From Chitinophagaceae bacterium (lineage in GTDB: Bacteria; Bacteroidota; Bacteroidia; Chitinophagales; Chitinophagaceae), in the NCBI GenBank assembly GCA_019638615.1, contig JAHBTL010000044.1, positions 1 to 57,437 of the forward strand: DNA of 57,437 nucleotides, written 5' to 3'. Below, piece after piece: positions 18,129-26,467 of this stretch (position 1 is its first letter; the number at the start of each line of letters is the position of its first letter). Below the pieces are notes generated by a model. It made no database searches. It had not been told where the DNA came from and was given only the letters and a program-made list of their open reading frames with translations. The position numbers and the translations under genes were made by a program.

Positions 18129-18773
18129 TTATACAATCCTTTGGTTGATCGCCTTTGCTACCATTTCGGTTAATGAAGCCACATGCAGCTTTTCATATAT
18201 CTTTTTAACATGGCTTCTTACGGTTTCATAGCTTATATCCAAGTCGGCCCCGATCATTTTATAGCTTAACCCGTTTACCAGGCAGGTGAGCACTTCTTTT
18301 TCCCTTGGCGTGAGCTGGTAATCAGGAACAGGAGCCGGCCTTATGGACGGTGTTTGCTGCAGCTTATTCAAAACCTTCCTGGCTATAGAAGGGCTCATGG
18401 GTGAGCCGCCGAACTGCAGCTCTTTTATGGCTTCAATAAGCTTTGTATTGAGATGGTTCTTTAAGATATAACCGGAAGCGCCGGCGCATATAGAATCAAA
18501 AACACGGTCATCATCTTCAAAAACCGTTTGCATTAAAATGACTACCTGCGGAAACGCTTTTTTAATAAGCTGCACGGCTTCAATGCCCGTCATACCAGGC
18601 ATTTCAATGTCCATTAAAATGATATCAGGCTTACAGTCAATTACATCATTTACACAATCAAATACATTGCTGAATGTGCCTGCAACATCAAATGAAGGCT
18701 CGGTTTGCAGCAGCATGGTAATGCTGTCGCAAACATTTTTATTGTCATCAAATATTGCTATGCGTAAGCTCAT
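18129..18773 (-). CDS. NarL/LuxR-type response regulator
   Basis: A 214-residue regulator from the ATG at 18773 (MSLRIAIFDDN). The receiver domain has the acidic pair D9/D10, phospho-acceptor D55 (LMDIEMPG), a conserved Thr position (MQTVF) and the K of YILKNH. The C-terminal HTH LuxR domain (LTPREKEVLTCLVNGLSYKMIG, VRSHVKKIYEKL) binds DNA. It starts 42 bp after the histidine kinase gene on the same strand and is surely its partner. Target genes are not visible; the adjacent lipoprotein genes and the SusCD block are candidates by position only. Confidence 0.9.
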   Translation of the reverse strand: MSLRIAIFDDNKNVCDSITMLLQTEPSFDVAGTFSNVFDCVNDVIDCKPDIILMDIEMPGMTGIEAVQLIKKAFPQVVILMQTVFEDDDRVFDSICAGASGYILKNHLNTKLIEAIKELQFGGSPMSPSIARKVLNKLQQTPSIRPAPVPDYQLTPREKEVLTCLVNGLSYKMIGADLDISYETVRSHVKKIYEKLHVASLTEMVAKAINQRIV

Positions 18774-18815
18774 ATTACAAAGTTCAAACAAATAAGCCAC
18801 ATTCCTATCACCAAA

Positions 18816-21800
18816 TCAGGGGATATCAAATGCAAGAAAAAGGTGTGTGCCCTCACCAGGTTTACTTTTCATATTGAAAACGGCTTTCATTTCTGCCGCA
18901 CGCATCTGCATATTTTTCAGGCCGTTGCCCGAAAGCGACTTCAGGTTGCGCAGTTCGATATTGCTTGTTTCAAATCCCTTTCCATCGTCTTCTATTGCCA
19001 GCTCAATCCTGTGATGGTGCTGGCGGACTGAAACATTTAATGATTTGCAATCAGCATATTTAACGGCATTATTCACCGCTTCTTTAAAGATGAGATAGAA
19101 ATTTTTTCTTTTATTCATTTCAAGGTTCAATGCAGGAATAGATTCATCATATGTAAAATTGAAATAAATATTTTTTGATTGCAGCAGGGGAGCGGCATAG
19201 GTTTCCATACGCTGAAGAATTGTACCTACATGATCGTTTCTCGGGTTGATGGCCCAAACGATATCTGCCATTTCGTTGATCATTTCGCCGGATGTTTCGC
19301 CGATCTTATCGAGCGTTTCCGCTAATTTTTCCTGTTTGTTTTGCTGGCTGTGAATTTTTGCAACCTCGCTGTATACAGCAATGCTTCCAAGCGTTGAACC
19401 CACATTGTCATGAAGATCCTGTGCAATTTTATTGCGTATGGCCTGCCGCTTCAACAGCTCATTGATCCTGTACCGATAAAACAAATATGCTGTTGCCGAA
19501 ATAACGGCTGCACACAGCGCAAAAAACCATCCTCTTTGCCAGAATGGAGGTATAACGGTAATATTGACTGAAGCAATTTCACTGCTCCAACTGCCCTTGC
19601 TGTTGCTTGCCCTTACCTTGAAGATATAATTGCCGTCCCGCAAATTGGAATAGTTCACGGAATTCCTGTTGCCCGCATCAAGCCAGTTTTTATCCATACC
19701 CTGCAGCATATAGGCATATTTAACACGCTCACCGGTGAATACAGGCGCTGAAAACTCAATGGAAAAATAGTTTTGATAATAGCGCAATTCAATGGCTTTC
19801 TGCCCGATCAGGCCAGGATAAGACGTGTTGAAGATTTTAAAATCAGTAAACCAGGTTTTGGGTGAAGTGGTTGCTTCCTTTACAAACAATGGATTGAACC
19901 TGATAAAGTAGTTAACACCTGCTGCGTATAAGTTGCCTTCATTGTCTTTATATAAAGTCCCTTTTACACCACCGGTTTTTTCAACATCGGGTAAATTGAA
20001 TATTGTATAAGATTTTGTTACAGGATTGTATTCATTAAGGTTGCCATTACTGACTATCCATACATTACCATTAATGTCTGTTTGAATGCCTTCCAGCAAA
20101 TTGTTTGAAGTAGTAATATGTGTGAATTGCTGCGTTTTCGTGTTATAATAGTTCAGCCCCCCGCCGTATGTGCTTACCCATAAATTGCCTGCTGCATCTT
20201 CCGAAATATCATATACATTATCATTGCTTATGGTCGTTTTAACAGTTGGATTATTACATAAGTGATTCACTTTCGGCACGTCAAGCCTTTGCCAGTAGCC
20301 CAGTCCGTATTTTGCTGTAGCCAGGTATAAATCGCCTTTTTTTGTTTTGTAAAGCTTACGGATAAGGTTATCCCTAAAATTGGATCTCACAAAAAAAGAT
20401 TTTGTGGAGCCTGTACGCGATACCCATTTTTTTTCAACAAGATCATAGTAAGCTATATAATGGCCATAGGGCGCTGTCAGTAATGCAGGATGCTGTTCAA
20501 TGGTGTCGCGCACTACCGACACTACCCTTGAGCTGATTATTTTATTCATAACCGAATCCTTTTCCGTATTCGGAAGCATTGCCACTGTATTTTTTTCAGC
20601 ATCATACACAAATAATGAGTATTGTGTTCCTATGTAAAAAGTTCCGTCTATGTCTTTAAAAAAACTGCTTGCAATCAGCGATTCCCCTTTATACTGTATT
20701 TTTTTTAATTGAAAGCTGCCGTCTTTAGACTGAATAAAAATACCCTCGCTGGTGCCGATCCATAATTGATCACCATACTGGTAAAAATCATAGATGCTGA
20801 TGTCCTTATCCTGCTTTGGCAAAAAGGTTTGAACGAATGATTGCCGGGATGGATTGCAAATGCTGATGCCATTGTTCGTTCCAAGCCACACAGAACCGGT
20901 TTTATCAATGAATATGCAATTAACCCGGTTGTCCGCAATGGAGCCTTCCACTGCACGATCGTAGCGGTAGTTAAAGAATTTTCCCTGGTACTTATCGTAA
21001 ATGGTCAAACCAAAATATTTTCCTCCCATCCATATACGCTGTTTATCATCCTTTGCAAAAGACGACACTTCATCGTTGGGAAATGAAACTGCAGCTTTAT
21101 CCTGCCTGAACGCTTCTTCTTTCCGGGTTATGCGGTTATAACGATACAATACGTTGTCCCAGGATCCGAACCAGATATCTTCATCATCCTGCAATATGGA
21201 AGTAATGGTCTGGTGCAGGAGCCTGGTATCATATAAACTATTATAGTCGGTCTGGTATTGCAGTGTGTTGATGTTGATTTTGAGAAAGCTACCGCCAACC
21301 CTTCCCACCCATAGCGTATCATTGTTGTCTAAAGCAAGCGAAGCAACAGAGTGCGGGCCGGAACGAACAGGATTGATAAAAGTTTCAGTATGCCTGTCGA
21401 AACGCAATATAAAAGCGCCGCTGGTGGCAAGCCATAAATAACCATGCCTGTCTTTAACTATTTTATTAATGATGTTTACCGGTATAGTGGAAGAATCGCC
21501 CTGTATATGTTTGAATTGCTTGAACTGCCTGTCAGCCGGCAGGCGATAGTCATATTTTGTAAAGCCGCCATCGGCAGTGGTTATCCAAATCACATCGTTT
21601 TCATCTTCAAGCAGGTCGGTAATAATATTCCCCGATATGGTTGTTGTATCATTTGGCTTATTTCTGAACACAGTAAAATATTGCCCGTCGTAGCGGTTCA
21701 GCCCATCCTCTGTACCTATCCATATAAACCCGCGTTTATCCTGCAAAATACAATTCACTTTATTGTGCGAGAGCCCGTTATCAACATTTATTTTGCTGAA

Positions 21801-21872
21801 ATAGAGATAAGGCTGCTGTGCAAAGGCCCCCATTGCAGGCGTAAGGAGCAGCAATGTAAAAAATACTCGCAT
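18816..21872 (-). CDS. Reg_prop/Y_Y_Y sensor histidine kinase (HisKA_3 type)
   Basis: A 1018-residue membrane sensor. It has a signal peptide (1-19, ending GAFAQ), two seven-bladed Reg_prop propellers (blades such as GFIWIGTEDGLNRYDG and NLWVSTYGGGLNYYN), a Y_Y_Y immunoglobulin-like domain (about 690-775) and one membrane helix (about 782-799). The HisKA_3 dimerisation helix carries the phospho-acceptor H821 in AQDLHDNVGSTL, and the HATPase_c domain has an N-box EAVNNAVKYA and DDGKGF. No receiver or AraC domain is fused, unlike the hybrid two-component systems of Bacteroides; the regulator is separate. In characterised relatives the propellers bind glycan fragments in the periplasm. A six-residue LPADRQ insert at 111-116 is encoded by a palindromic repeat. 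Confidence 0.9.
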   Translation of the reverse strand: MRVFFTLLLLTPAMGAFAQQPYLYFSKINVDNGLSHNKVNCILQDKRGFIWIGTEDGLNRYDGQYFTVFRNKPNDTTTISGNIITDLLEDENDVIWITTADGGFTKYDYRLPADRQFKQFKHIQGDSSTIPVNIINKIVKDRHGYLWLATSGAFILRFDRHTETFINPVRSGPHSVASLALDNNDTLWVGRVGGSFLKININTLQYQTDYNSLYDTRLLHQTITSILQDDEDIWFGSWDNVLYRYNRITRKEEAFRQDKAAVSFPNDEVSSFAKDDKQRIWMGGKYFGLTIYDKYQGKFFNYRYDRAVEGSIADNRVNCIFIDKTGSVWLGTNNGISICNPSRQSFVQTFLPKQDKDISIYDFYQYGDQLWIGTSEGIFIQSKDGSFQLKKIQYKGESLIASSFFKDIDGTFYIGTQYSLFVYDAEKNTVAMLPNTEKDSVMNKIISSRVVSVVRDTIEQHPALLTAPYGHYIAYYDLVEKKWVSRTGSTKSFFVRSNFRDNLIRKLYKTKKGDLYLATAKYGLGYWQRLDVPKVNHLCNNPTVKTTISNDNVYDISEDAAGNLWVSTYGGGLNYYNTKTQQFTHITTSNNLLEGIQTDINGNVWIVSNGNLNEYNPVTKSYTIFNLPDVEKTGGVKGTLYKDNEGNLYAAGVNYFIRFNPLFVKEATTSPKTWFTDFKIFNTSYPGLIGQKAIELRYYQNYFSIEFSAPVFTGERVKYAYMLQGMDKNWLDAGNRNSVNYSNLRDGNYIFKVRASNSKGSWSSEIASVNITVIPPFWQRGWFFALCAAVISATAYLFYRYRINELLKRQAIRNKIAQDLHDNVGSTLGSIAVYSEVAKIHSQQNKQEKLAETLDKIGETSGEMINEMADIVWAINPRNDHVGTILQRMETYAAPLLQSKNIYFNFTYDESIPALNLEMNKRKNFYLIFKEAVNNAVKYADCKSLNVSVRQHHHRIELAIEDDGKGFETSNIELRNLKSLSGNGLKNMQMRAAEMKAVFNMKSKPGEGTHLFLAFDIP
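21525..21543 (-). repeat. CCTGCCGG-family palindrome inserted in the kinase gene
   Basis: On the coding strand this reads CCTGCCGGCTGACAGGCAG. Six in-frame codons (21542-21525) encode LPADRQ between the otherwise ordinary propeller text KYDYR and FKQFKH. It matches the 21-bp insert in aspS (38280-38300) and the intergenic palindrome at 35521-35532. Confidence 0.6.
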
Positions 21873-21965
21873 TGCAACTGGCGCTGATAATGAATGTAAG
21901 TTACATTATCGCAGTGTTCAAATGAAAATAATGCTGCTTAATTGAGTAAGCTGCAGTTTTTTTTA

Positions 21966-22742
21966 TTATCCGGGAAGAACAGGTTGCTGTGCAAGCGGTT
22001 CGCTGTAAATAAAATCATCCAGTATAATGAGATCCTGTGTTCCGCCATCGGAAATGTCTTTGCTGCCTTCTGCTAAAAAACCATCATGTGCTACTACGAT
22101 CCTTGTAATGCGCTCCCCGTTATTGAATCTCACTCCAAGAAAAGAAAAATTACTGTTGTCATTATGTGGGGGCACAAAGTATCGTCCAATAGATTTATCA
22201 TTGTTAAAAAATTCGAGCGATGTTGAATTTTTCTTGTCCACATCAATAAATACAGCTCCAAACGCATTAACCGAAGCGGCATTTGTTGTACCTGCTTTTT
22301 GAAATGTAATCCCCCATTCTCTTGCCGCTATATTGGCAAAAGCCTTGTCGCCACTGAATGATGAAAAGGCTGAGGCCGCCTTACTGTTAATACTTTCAAA
22401 ACCATTATTGCTTATCATGAATGTGCCGGAATCGTACAGCAAGCCACGCTGGTTAGCAGCAACAGCATTACTGCCTGTCTGGTTAAAAAAATCTCCCGGT
22501 AAAGCTTTATCGAGTAAGTTCTCAGGAACGCCATCCCAGTTTATTTCACGGCGGCCGCTTACAGCGCCGGGCGATACATTCAATGTGCCAAGTGTGTTTT
22601 TGAAAGCTTCTACAGTGCTGCTTATATCACCCGGGCTTTCAAAAACAACCACAGCATCTTTTGGCGGAGTATCATTTTTTTTACACCCGGTCATTACAAA
22701 TAGTATTACCGCAGGCAGCATACATGATAACTTATTCTTCAT
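21966..22742 (-). CDS. Lipoprotein with GRREINWDGVP motif (paralogue A)
   Basis: A 258-residue probable lipoprotein: MKNKLSCMLPAVILFVMTGC puts the lipobox cysteine at residue 20, followed by a KKND linker. The body has SGRREINWDGVPE, DFFNQTG, NQRGLLY, AFGAVFIDVD, SLEFFNNDKSIG, FSFLGVRFNNGERITRI and SDGGTQDLIILDDFIY. I recognise the GRREINWDGVP block from an uncharacterised family of secreted bacterial proteins but know no function. It is homologous along its length to the next gene upstream. The C-terminal half looks like an all-beta sandwich. The two genes may have separate transcripts, since a hairpin lies between them. Confidence 0.7.
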   Translation of the reverse strand: MKNKLSCMLPAVILFVMTGCKKNDTPPKDAVVVFESPGDISSTVEAFKNTLGTLNVSPGAVSGRREINWDGVPENLLDKALPGDFFNQTGSNAVAANQRGLLYDSGTFMISNNGFESINSKAASAFSSFSGDKAFANIAAREWGITFQKAGTTNAASVNAFGAVFIDVDKKNSTSLEFFNNDKSIGRYFVPPHNDNSNFSFLGVRFNNGERITRIVVAHDGFLAEGSKDISDGGTQDLIILDDFIYSEPLAQQPVLPG

Positions 22743-22836
22743 CTTCTAAAATTTGCTCTCAAAATTGAATATTTAGCGGAAGAGAGGAAATACCCAAAAT
22801 ACCTGGTTTCCATCCCCGGATTCGGGGAGATATCAC

Positions 22837-22876
22837 AAAAGAGGCTGTATCATACTTTTGACACAGTCTCTTTTAT
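22837..22876 (-). terminator. Hairpin terminator after paralogue B
   Basis: Read on the minus strand, AAAAGAGACTGT pairs with ACAGCCTCTTTT (one G-T pair) just after the stop codon at 22887. The stem ends in T-runs on both strands, so it may work in either direction. Confidence 0.65.
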
Positions 22877-22886
22877 TATTGTTGCT

Positions 22887-23684
22887 TTATAATGCAACAG
22901 GTTCATCATAGAAGAAATCATCCAGTACCACGAGATCTTTCGATCCGCCATCGCTTATATCCTTCAATCCTTCACCCAGCACGCCATTGCCGGTAGTGAA
23001 CTTTACACGAGTAATTTTTTCATCATCAAAATGCACTCCAAGAAAGGAAAAGCTTTGCGGGGAGGTTTTTACTTTAAATACACCAAGGCTTTTATTACCG
23101 TCAAAAAATTCAAGCGTGGTTGAACCGGCAATGTCTACGTCAGAAAATATAGCGCCAAAGCCATGGATGGAGGCGTCTGTACTGGTACCCGGCACTTTAA
23201 AAACGGCTTCATATACATAATTGCCCATTTGCGTGAACAGCCTTTTTTTGCTGAATACCGGGAACTGGCCGGCATAAGACGGATCAACCTGCGAGAACGA
23301 AGAGCTGTCAACACGAAAACCGTTACCTGCATCAATATATACTAACCCTCTTTTCCTTCCGTTAGGATCTGCAGGATTGGTGCTGTTGAAAAAATCTACC
23401 GGGAAATTGTTGTTGTTGGTAAGCGCTGCTGGCACACCATCCCAGTTTACCTCGCGTCGCCCGCTTGTTTTTCCCGGCGCAACGTTTAATGAATCGCCCA
23501 GTATGCTTCTGAACTGGTTGATGGTTCCGATAATAGCAGCGCTGTCGCCGGCAGCGCTCAATACTGTTGCCTGTGGCTCATTCACCGGCGGCTTGTAATC
23601 GGGGTCATCATGATTTTTTTTGCAACTGACCATCATTGCAATGGATGAAATGAGTAATGTTGTTTTGAGATAATTCTTTTTCAT
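22887..23684 (-). CDS. Lipoprotein with GRREVNWDGVP motif (paralogue B)
   Basis: A 265-residue probable lipoprotein from the ATG at 23684 (an in-frame upstream Met at 23708 precedes no signal peptide, so it was not used). The lipobox is MMVSC at about 17-21. It shares with the neighbouring gene SGRREVNWDGVPAA, DFFNST, RKRGLVY, GFGAIFSDVD, TLEFFDGNKSLG, FSFLGVHFDDEKITRV and SDGGSKDLVVLDDFFYDEP. The order and spacing of blocks are the same, so the pair arose by tandem duplication and then diverged. The function is unknown. The 360 bp upstream contain only repeat-like sequence. Confidence 0.7.
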   Translation of the reverse strand: MKKNYLKTTLLISSIAMMVSCKKNHDDPDYKPPVNEPQATVLSAAGDSAAIIGTINQFRSILGDSLNVAPGKTSGRREVNWDGVPAALTNNNNFPVDFFNSTNPADPNGRKRGLVYIDAGNGFRVDSSSFSQVDPSYAGQFPVFSKKRLFTQMGNYVYEAVFKVPGTSTDASIHGFGAIFSDVDIAGSTTLEFFDGNKSLGVFKVKTSPQSFSFLGVHFDDEKITRVKFTTGNGVLGEGLKDISDGGSKDLVVLDDFFYDEPVAL

Positions 23685-23788
23685 AACTGTTGTTTTTTGC
23701 TGGTACAAAATTGTTGCAGCATAAAAATTCTATCAATCGCCGAAAGTTGTATACAGGGTCACTAAAAGCGGGGAGTATGTATTGCGTT

Positions 23789-23986
23789 GCAAATGTTGAG
23801 CTTTAGTACGGATGCTTAGCAGATTTCTCCCTCGCGTAAGAACAATCAAAATATAGTCCTCGCATTGGCTCAGTCGAAAGGACGAATCCCCCCAACGTAT
23901 GGATTTAAACGCATATGGTCGCGGGAGAGAACTTTTCTCACCAAAGGTAAATCTGTCGGGCAGTAGTGCAAATGTTGAGCTTTAGT
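23789..23986. repeat. Repeat-derived spacer bounded by a 19-bp direct repeat
   Basis: GCAAATGTTGAGCTTTAGT occurs exactly at 23789-23807 and 23968-23986. Between the copies lie AGATTTCTCCCTCGCG and GGCTCAGTCGAAAGGACG, which look like parts of a dispersed bacterial repeat. No gene is supported in 23685-24044. Confidence 0.55.
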
Positions 23987-24044
23987 GCTAAAGACTGGCA
24001 ATTGATTGATACAACAACCTATAGGATTTGCAGCACAGCAGTCT

Positions 24045-25091
24045 CTATAGGTTCCTCAACGATGATTCACGTACAACCAGCCTGCTTTGGATTACTTCAC
24101 AAACCGGCTGCGCAGGATTGCCGGCAGGTTTCTTTTTAAGAATATGATTAAAATACAGGTCCGCTGCATGCCTGCCCAGCATTTTACTCTGCTGGTCAAT
24201 AGTAGACAATGTTGGCGAAGTGACGGCTGTAAAAGTTTCATTGGCAAAACCCACGATACCTACCTGCTGAGGTACTTTTATTTTCAATGCCGAGGTTGCT
24301 TTCAGCACTCCCAGCGCTGCATGATCGGTTACTGTAAAAAAAGCATCAGGCGGATTTCTGTATTTCAGAAGCGTTGTTGCTTTTTCCATAGCAATTTCCG
24401 CATTGCGTGAATCGTCCACTATATACTGATACGGTATATCCAGGTCGGCTTCGTTTACAGCCTGCAGGTAACCTTCTTTCCGGTCTCTGTAGATCTGTAA
24501 ATGCATAGCCCCACCTAAAAAAGCAATTCGCCGGTATCCCTGGTCTGCCAGGTGCTTAACGGCCTCGTAAGCAGCCGCTTTATTGTCGTTAACGATCACA
24601 TGACCGCCAAAATGATGATCTACCCTGTCAAACTGAACAACCTGTATATGATGGGCCAGCGCTTGTTTAAGATGTTCAGCAGACCTTGTTTGCTGTGAAA
24701 GAGAGATCAGTATGCAATCTACATTTTGCTCAATGAATGTTTCCACAGCCTGTATTTCTTTATCAAGCTCTTCATGCGACTGGCAGATGATAAGCCGGTA
24801 ATCATTTTCGAAACAGACTTCTTCCATCCCGGCAATTACATCAGCAAAAAAGGCTACATTAATTTTAGGTACTATAACTCCTATGGTCCGGGAACTACCC
24901 CGCCTCAGGTTAGCGGCACTGGAATTATGCCTGTAGTTCATTTCTTCAGCCTTTGCCTTCACCAGCGCTTTGATTCGTTTGCTCACGGAGGGCAAATCAT
25001 TCAATGCTTTTGATACAGAAGAAGGAGCCAGCCCGGTTGCCCTGGCTATATCGTGAATGGTGACCCGCTTATCTGGTTTTTGTAATAACAT
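24045..25091 (-). CDS. LacI-family transcriptional regulator
   Basis: A 348-residue LacI/GalR repressor. The N-terminal HTH reads VTIHDIARATGLAPSSVSKALND, the hinge is around NSSAANLRRGSSRTIGVIVP, and the rest is a periplasmic-binding-protein-like sensor (FFADVIAGMEEVCFENDYRLIIC, VDCILISLSQQT, VQFDRVDHHFGGHVIVND, RIAFLGGAMHLQIYRDRKEGY, DAFFTVTDHAALGVL, VGIVGFANE). The ligand, probably a sugar, cannot be read. ATG at 25091 is used. It is transcribed away from the AraC-type gene. A palindrome with a central CG lies in its own promoter, suggesting self-repression. Confidence 0.93.
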   Translation of the reverse strand: MLLQKPDKRVTIHDIARATGLAPSSVSKALNDLPSVSKRIKALVKAKAEEMNYRHNSSAANLRRGSSRTIGVIVPKINVAFFADVIAGMEEVCFENDYRLIICQSHEELDKEIQAVETFIEQNVDCILISLSQQTRSAEHLKQALAHHIQVVQFDRVDHHFGGHVIVNDNKAAAYEAVKHLADQGYRRIAFLGGAMHLQIYRDRKEGYLQAVNEADLDIPYQYIVDDSRNAEIAMEKATTLLKYRNPPDAFFTVTDHAALGVLKATSALKIKVPQQVGIVGFANETFTAVTSPTLSTIDQQSKMLGRHAADLYFNHILKKKPAGNPAQPVCEVIQSRLVVRESSLRNL

Positions 25092-25148
25092 CCTGCAAAT
25101 ACTGTTTTATACGTTCATCCTTAAAAATTTCCCGTAACAAAAGCGGCT

Positions 25149-25183
25149 CAAATATAGCAATTGAAAATCGATTTTTTATTCAA
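25149..25183 (-). promoter_or_regulatory. lacI-type gene promoter with operator O1
   Basis: On the minus strand the -7 element TATATTTG occupies 25156-25149 and a TTG lies at 25183-25181. Between them is the perfect 12-bp palindrome AAAATCGATTTT (25164-25175), with the central CG step common in LacI-family operators. Confidence 0.55.
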
Positions 25184-25508
25184 TTTCCCGGTCGGTGAGA
25201 CGCCATAGCTGTCAACTTAAGAAATAAGCGTAATAAAATGTGCCGAAAGGGCAATACCATTTAGTTAAGGAATATACATGTTAAGCGGGTCTGTGACTTT
25301 GATTGTTTTATTCAAAGACTCCTTCGGGTTCGTCATTCTTTATATAATCAGGGTAGCGCCGATGGCACATAATGAAAATTTCCCCCAGGGCACCAACCGG
25401 CAGCGGGAATTCACAGGTCAAATCTGCGGATCTGCGGCGATAGGCCGGCACGCCTGCTCCCGCATATTTAAAGTGCCCGACAATAGGAAAATAGAAGTTT
25501 TTTTAGTT

Positions 25509-25532
25509 ATTTTGGAAATCGATTTCCAAAAT
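25509..25532. promoter_or_regulatory. 24-bp perfect palindrome, LacI-type operator O2
   Basis: The half-site ATTTTGGAAATC is followed by its exact reverse complement. The core AAATCGATTT resembles the O1 palindrome at 25164-25175, 340 bp away. It lies 11 bp ahead of the AraC-type start and overlaps a weak -7-like TATTTTGG, so a bound repressor would block that gene. I see no gene in 25092-25543. Confidence 0.65.
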
Positions 25533-25543
25533 AGCATACTGAT

Positions 25544-26434
25544 ATGTTGCACGCACAAATACCGGGGCCAATACCTGCAAAAAGCAGGAATGGTTGTCTA
25601 AGCGTCAGGAGCGATAAAGGAATTACCCTTTCCAATGCCTGGCATTATCATTCCGAACTGGAATTAACCTGGCTGCAGCATACACAAGGCACACGGATCG
25701 TAGGCAGTAGTATAGAACCTTTCAGCCACAATGACCTTGTCCTTATTGGAAAAAACACTCCCCATGCATTTTTACATGAAAAACAATCAATGCATTCATC
25801 CCAAGCATGCCCGGAAGCAATAACGATCTTATTCCGGGACAATTTCCTGGGAAGAGAGTTTTTTAACCTGCCGGAACTCAACGACATCCATCAGCTATTT
25901 TATAAAGCGCGCCAGGGATTGTGTATTACCGATGCAGGAAAAATGAAAGTAATTCCGCTGATGAATAAATTTTTAACTGCAGATCCTTTCGCCAGGATAT
26001 TGCTGTTGCTGGAGATATTAAAAATATTAACCAGGGAAGACGCACATCGCTTACTGATAACCAGCAACTTGAATTGGGAGACTGACGATGTTCCGGAAGA
26101 AAGATTTAACAGTGTGCTCGAATATACTTACCGGAATTTCGATCGCCCTATCAGCCTTGATGTGATATCAAAAGTTGCCCATCTTACGAAAGAATCCTTC
26201 TGCCGTTATTTTAAAAGTAAAGCACGTAAAACATATGTAGCATTCTTAACAGAATACCGCATCAGCAAAGCCTGCAGCATGATAGGAAACAATAATAAAA
26301 CCATTAAAGAGATCGGCTATACCTGTGGCTTTGACAGCCTTTCAAACTTTTATCATCAGTTTAAAAAAATAACAACCCTCAGCCCGCTTGAGTACAGGCA
26401 ATTGTACGAAAATTCATTTTTTTCCTGTCCATGA
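25544..26434 (+). CDS. AraC-family transcriptional regulator with cupin domain
   Basis: A 296-residue AraC regulator. The N-terminal cupin is recognisable from AWHYHSELELTWL, GTRIVGSSIEPFSHNDLVLIGKNTPHAF, a pattern typical of Bacteroidota sugar-utilisation AraC proteins. The C-terminal HTH_18 has PISLDVISKVAHLTKESFCRYFKSKARKT as the first helix pair and KTIKEIGYTCGFDSLSNFYHQFKK as the second, ending SPLEYRQLY. The first 25 residues are less well conserved, so the start at 25544 is only probable. The strong operator-like palindrome just ahead suggests control by the divergent LacI protein. Confidence 0.88.
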   Translation: MLHAQIPGPIPAKSRNGCLSVRSDKGITLSNAWHYHSELELTWLQHTQGTRIVGSSIEPFSHNDLVLIGKNTPHAFLHEKQSMHSSQACPEAITILFRDNFLGREFFNLPELNDIHQLFYKARQGLCITDAGKMKVIPLMNKFLTADPFARILLLLEILKILTREDAHRLLITSNLNWETDDVPEERFNSVLEYTYRNFDRPISLDVISKVAHLTKESFCRYFKSKARKTYVAFLTEYRISKACSMIGNNNKTIKEIGYTCGFDSLSNFYHQFKKITTLSPLEYRQLYENSFFSCP

Positions 26435-26467
26435 AAAATTCATTTTGCAGTAAATACCGATCATTGA

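Noticed and set aside
24112-24140. Another CCTGCCGG palindrome insert (KKKPAGNPAQP) in the LacI gene
   Set aside because: The second arm does not match (CCTGCGCAG) and the residues fit a normal variable LacI linker.
25278-25601. 107-codon open frame between the LacI and AraC genes
   Set aside because: It overlaps the operator and the AraC start in another frame and has no recognisable domain.
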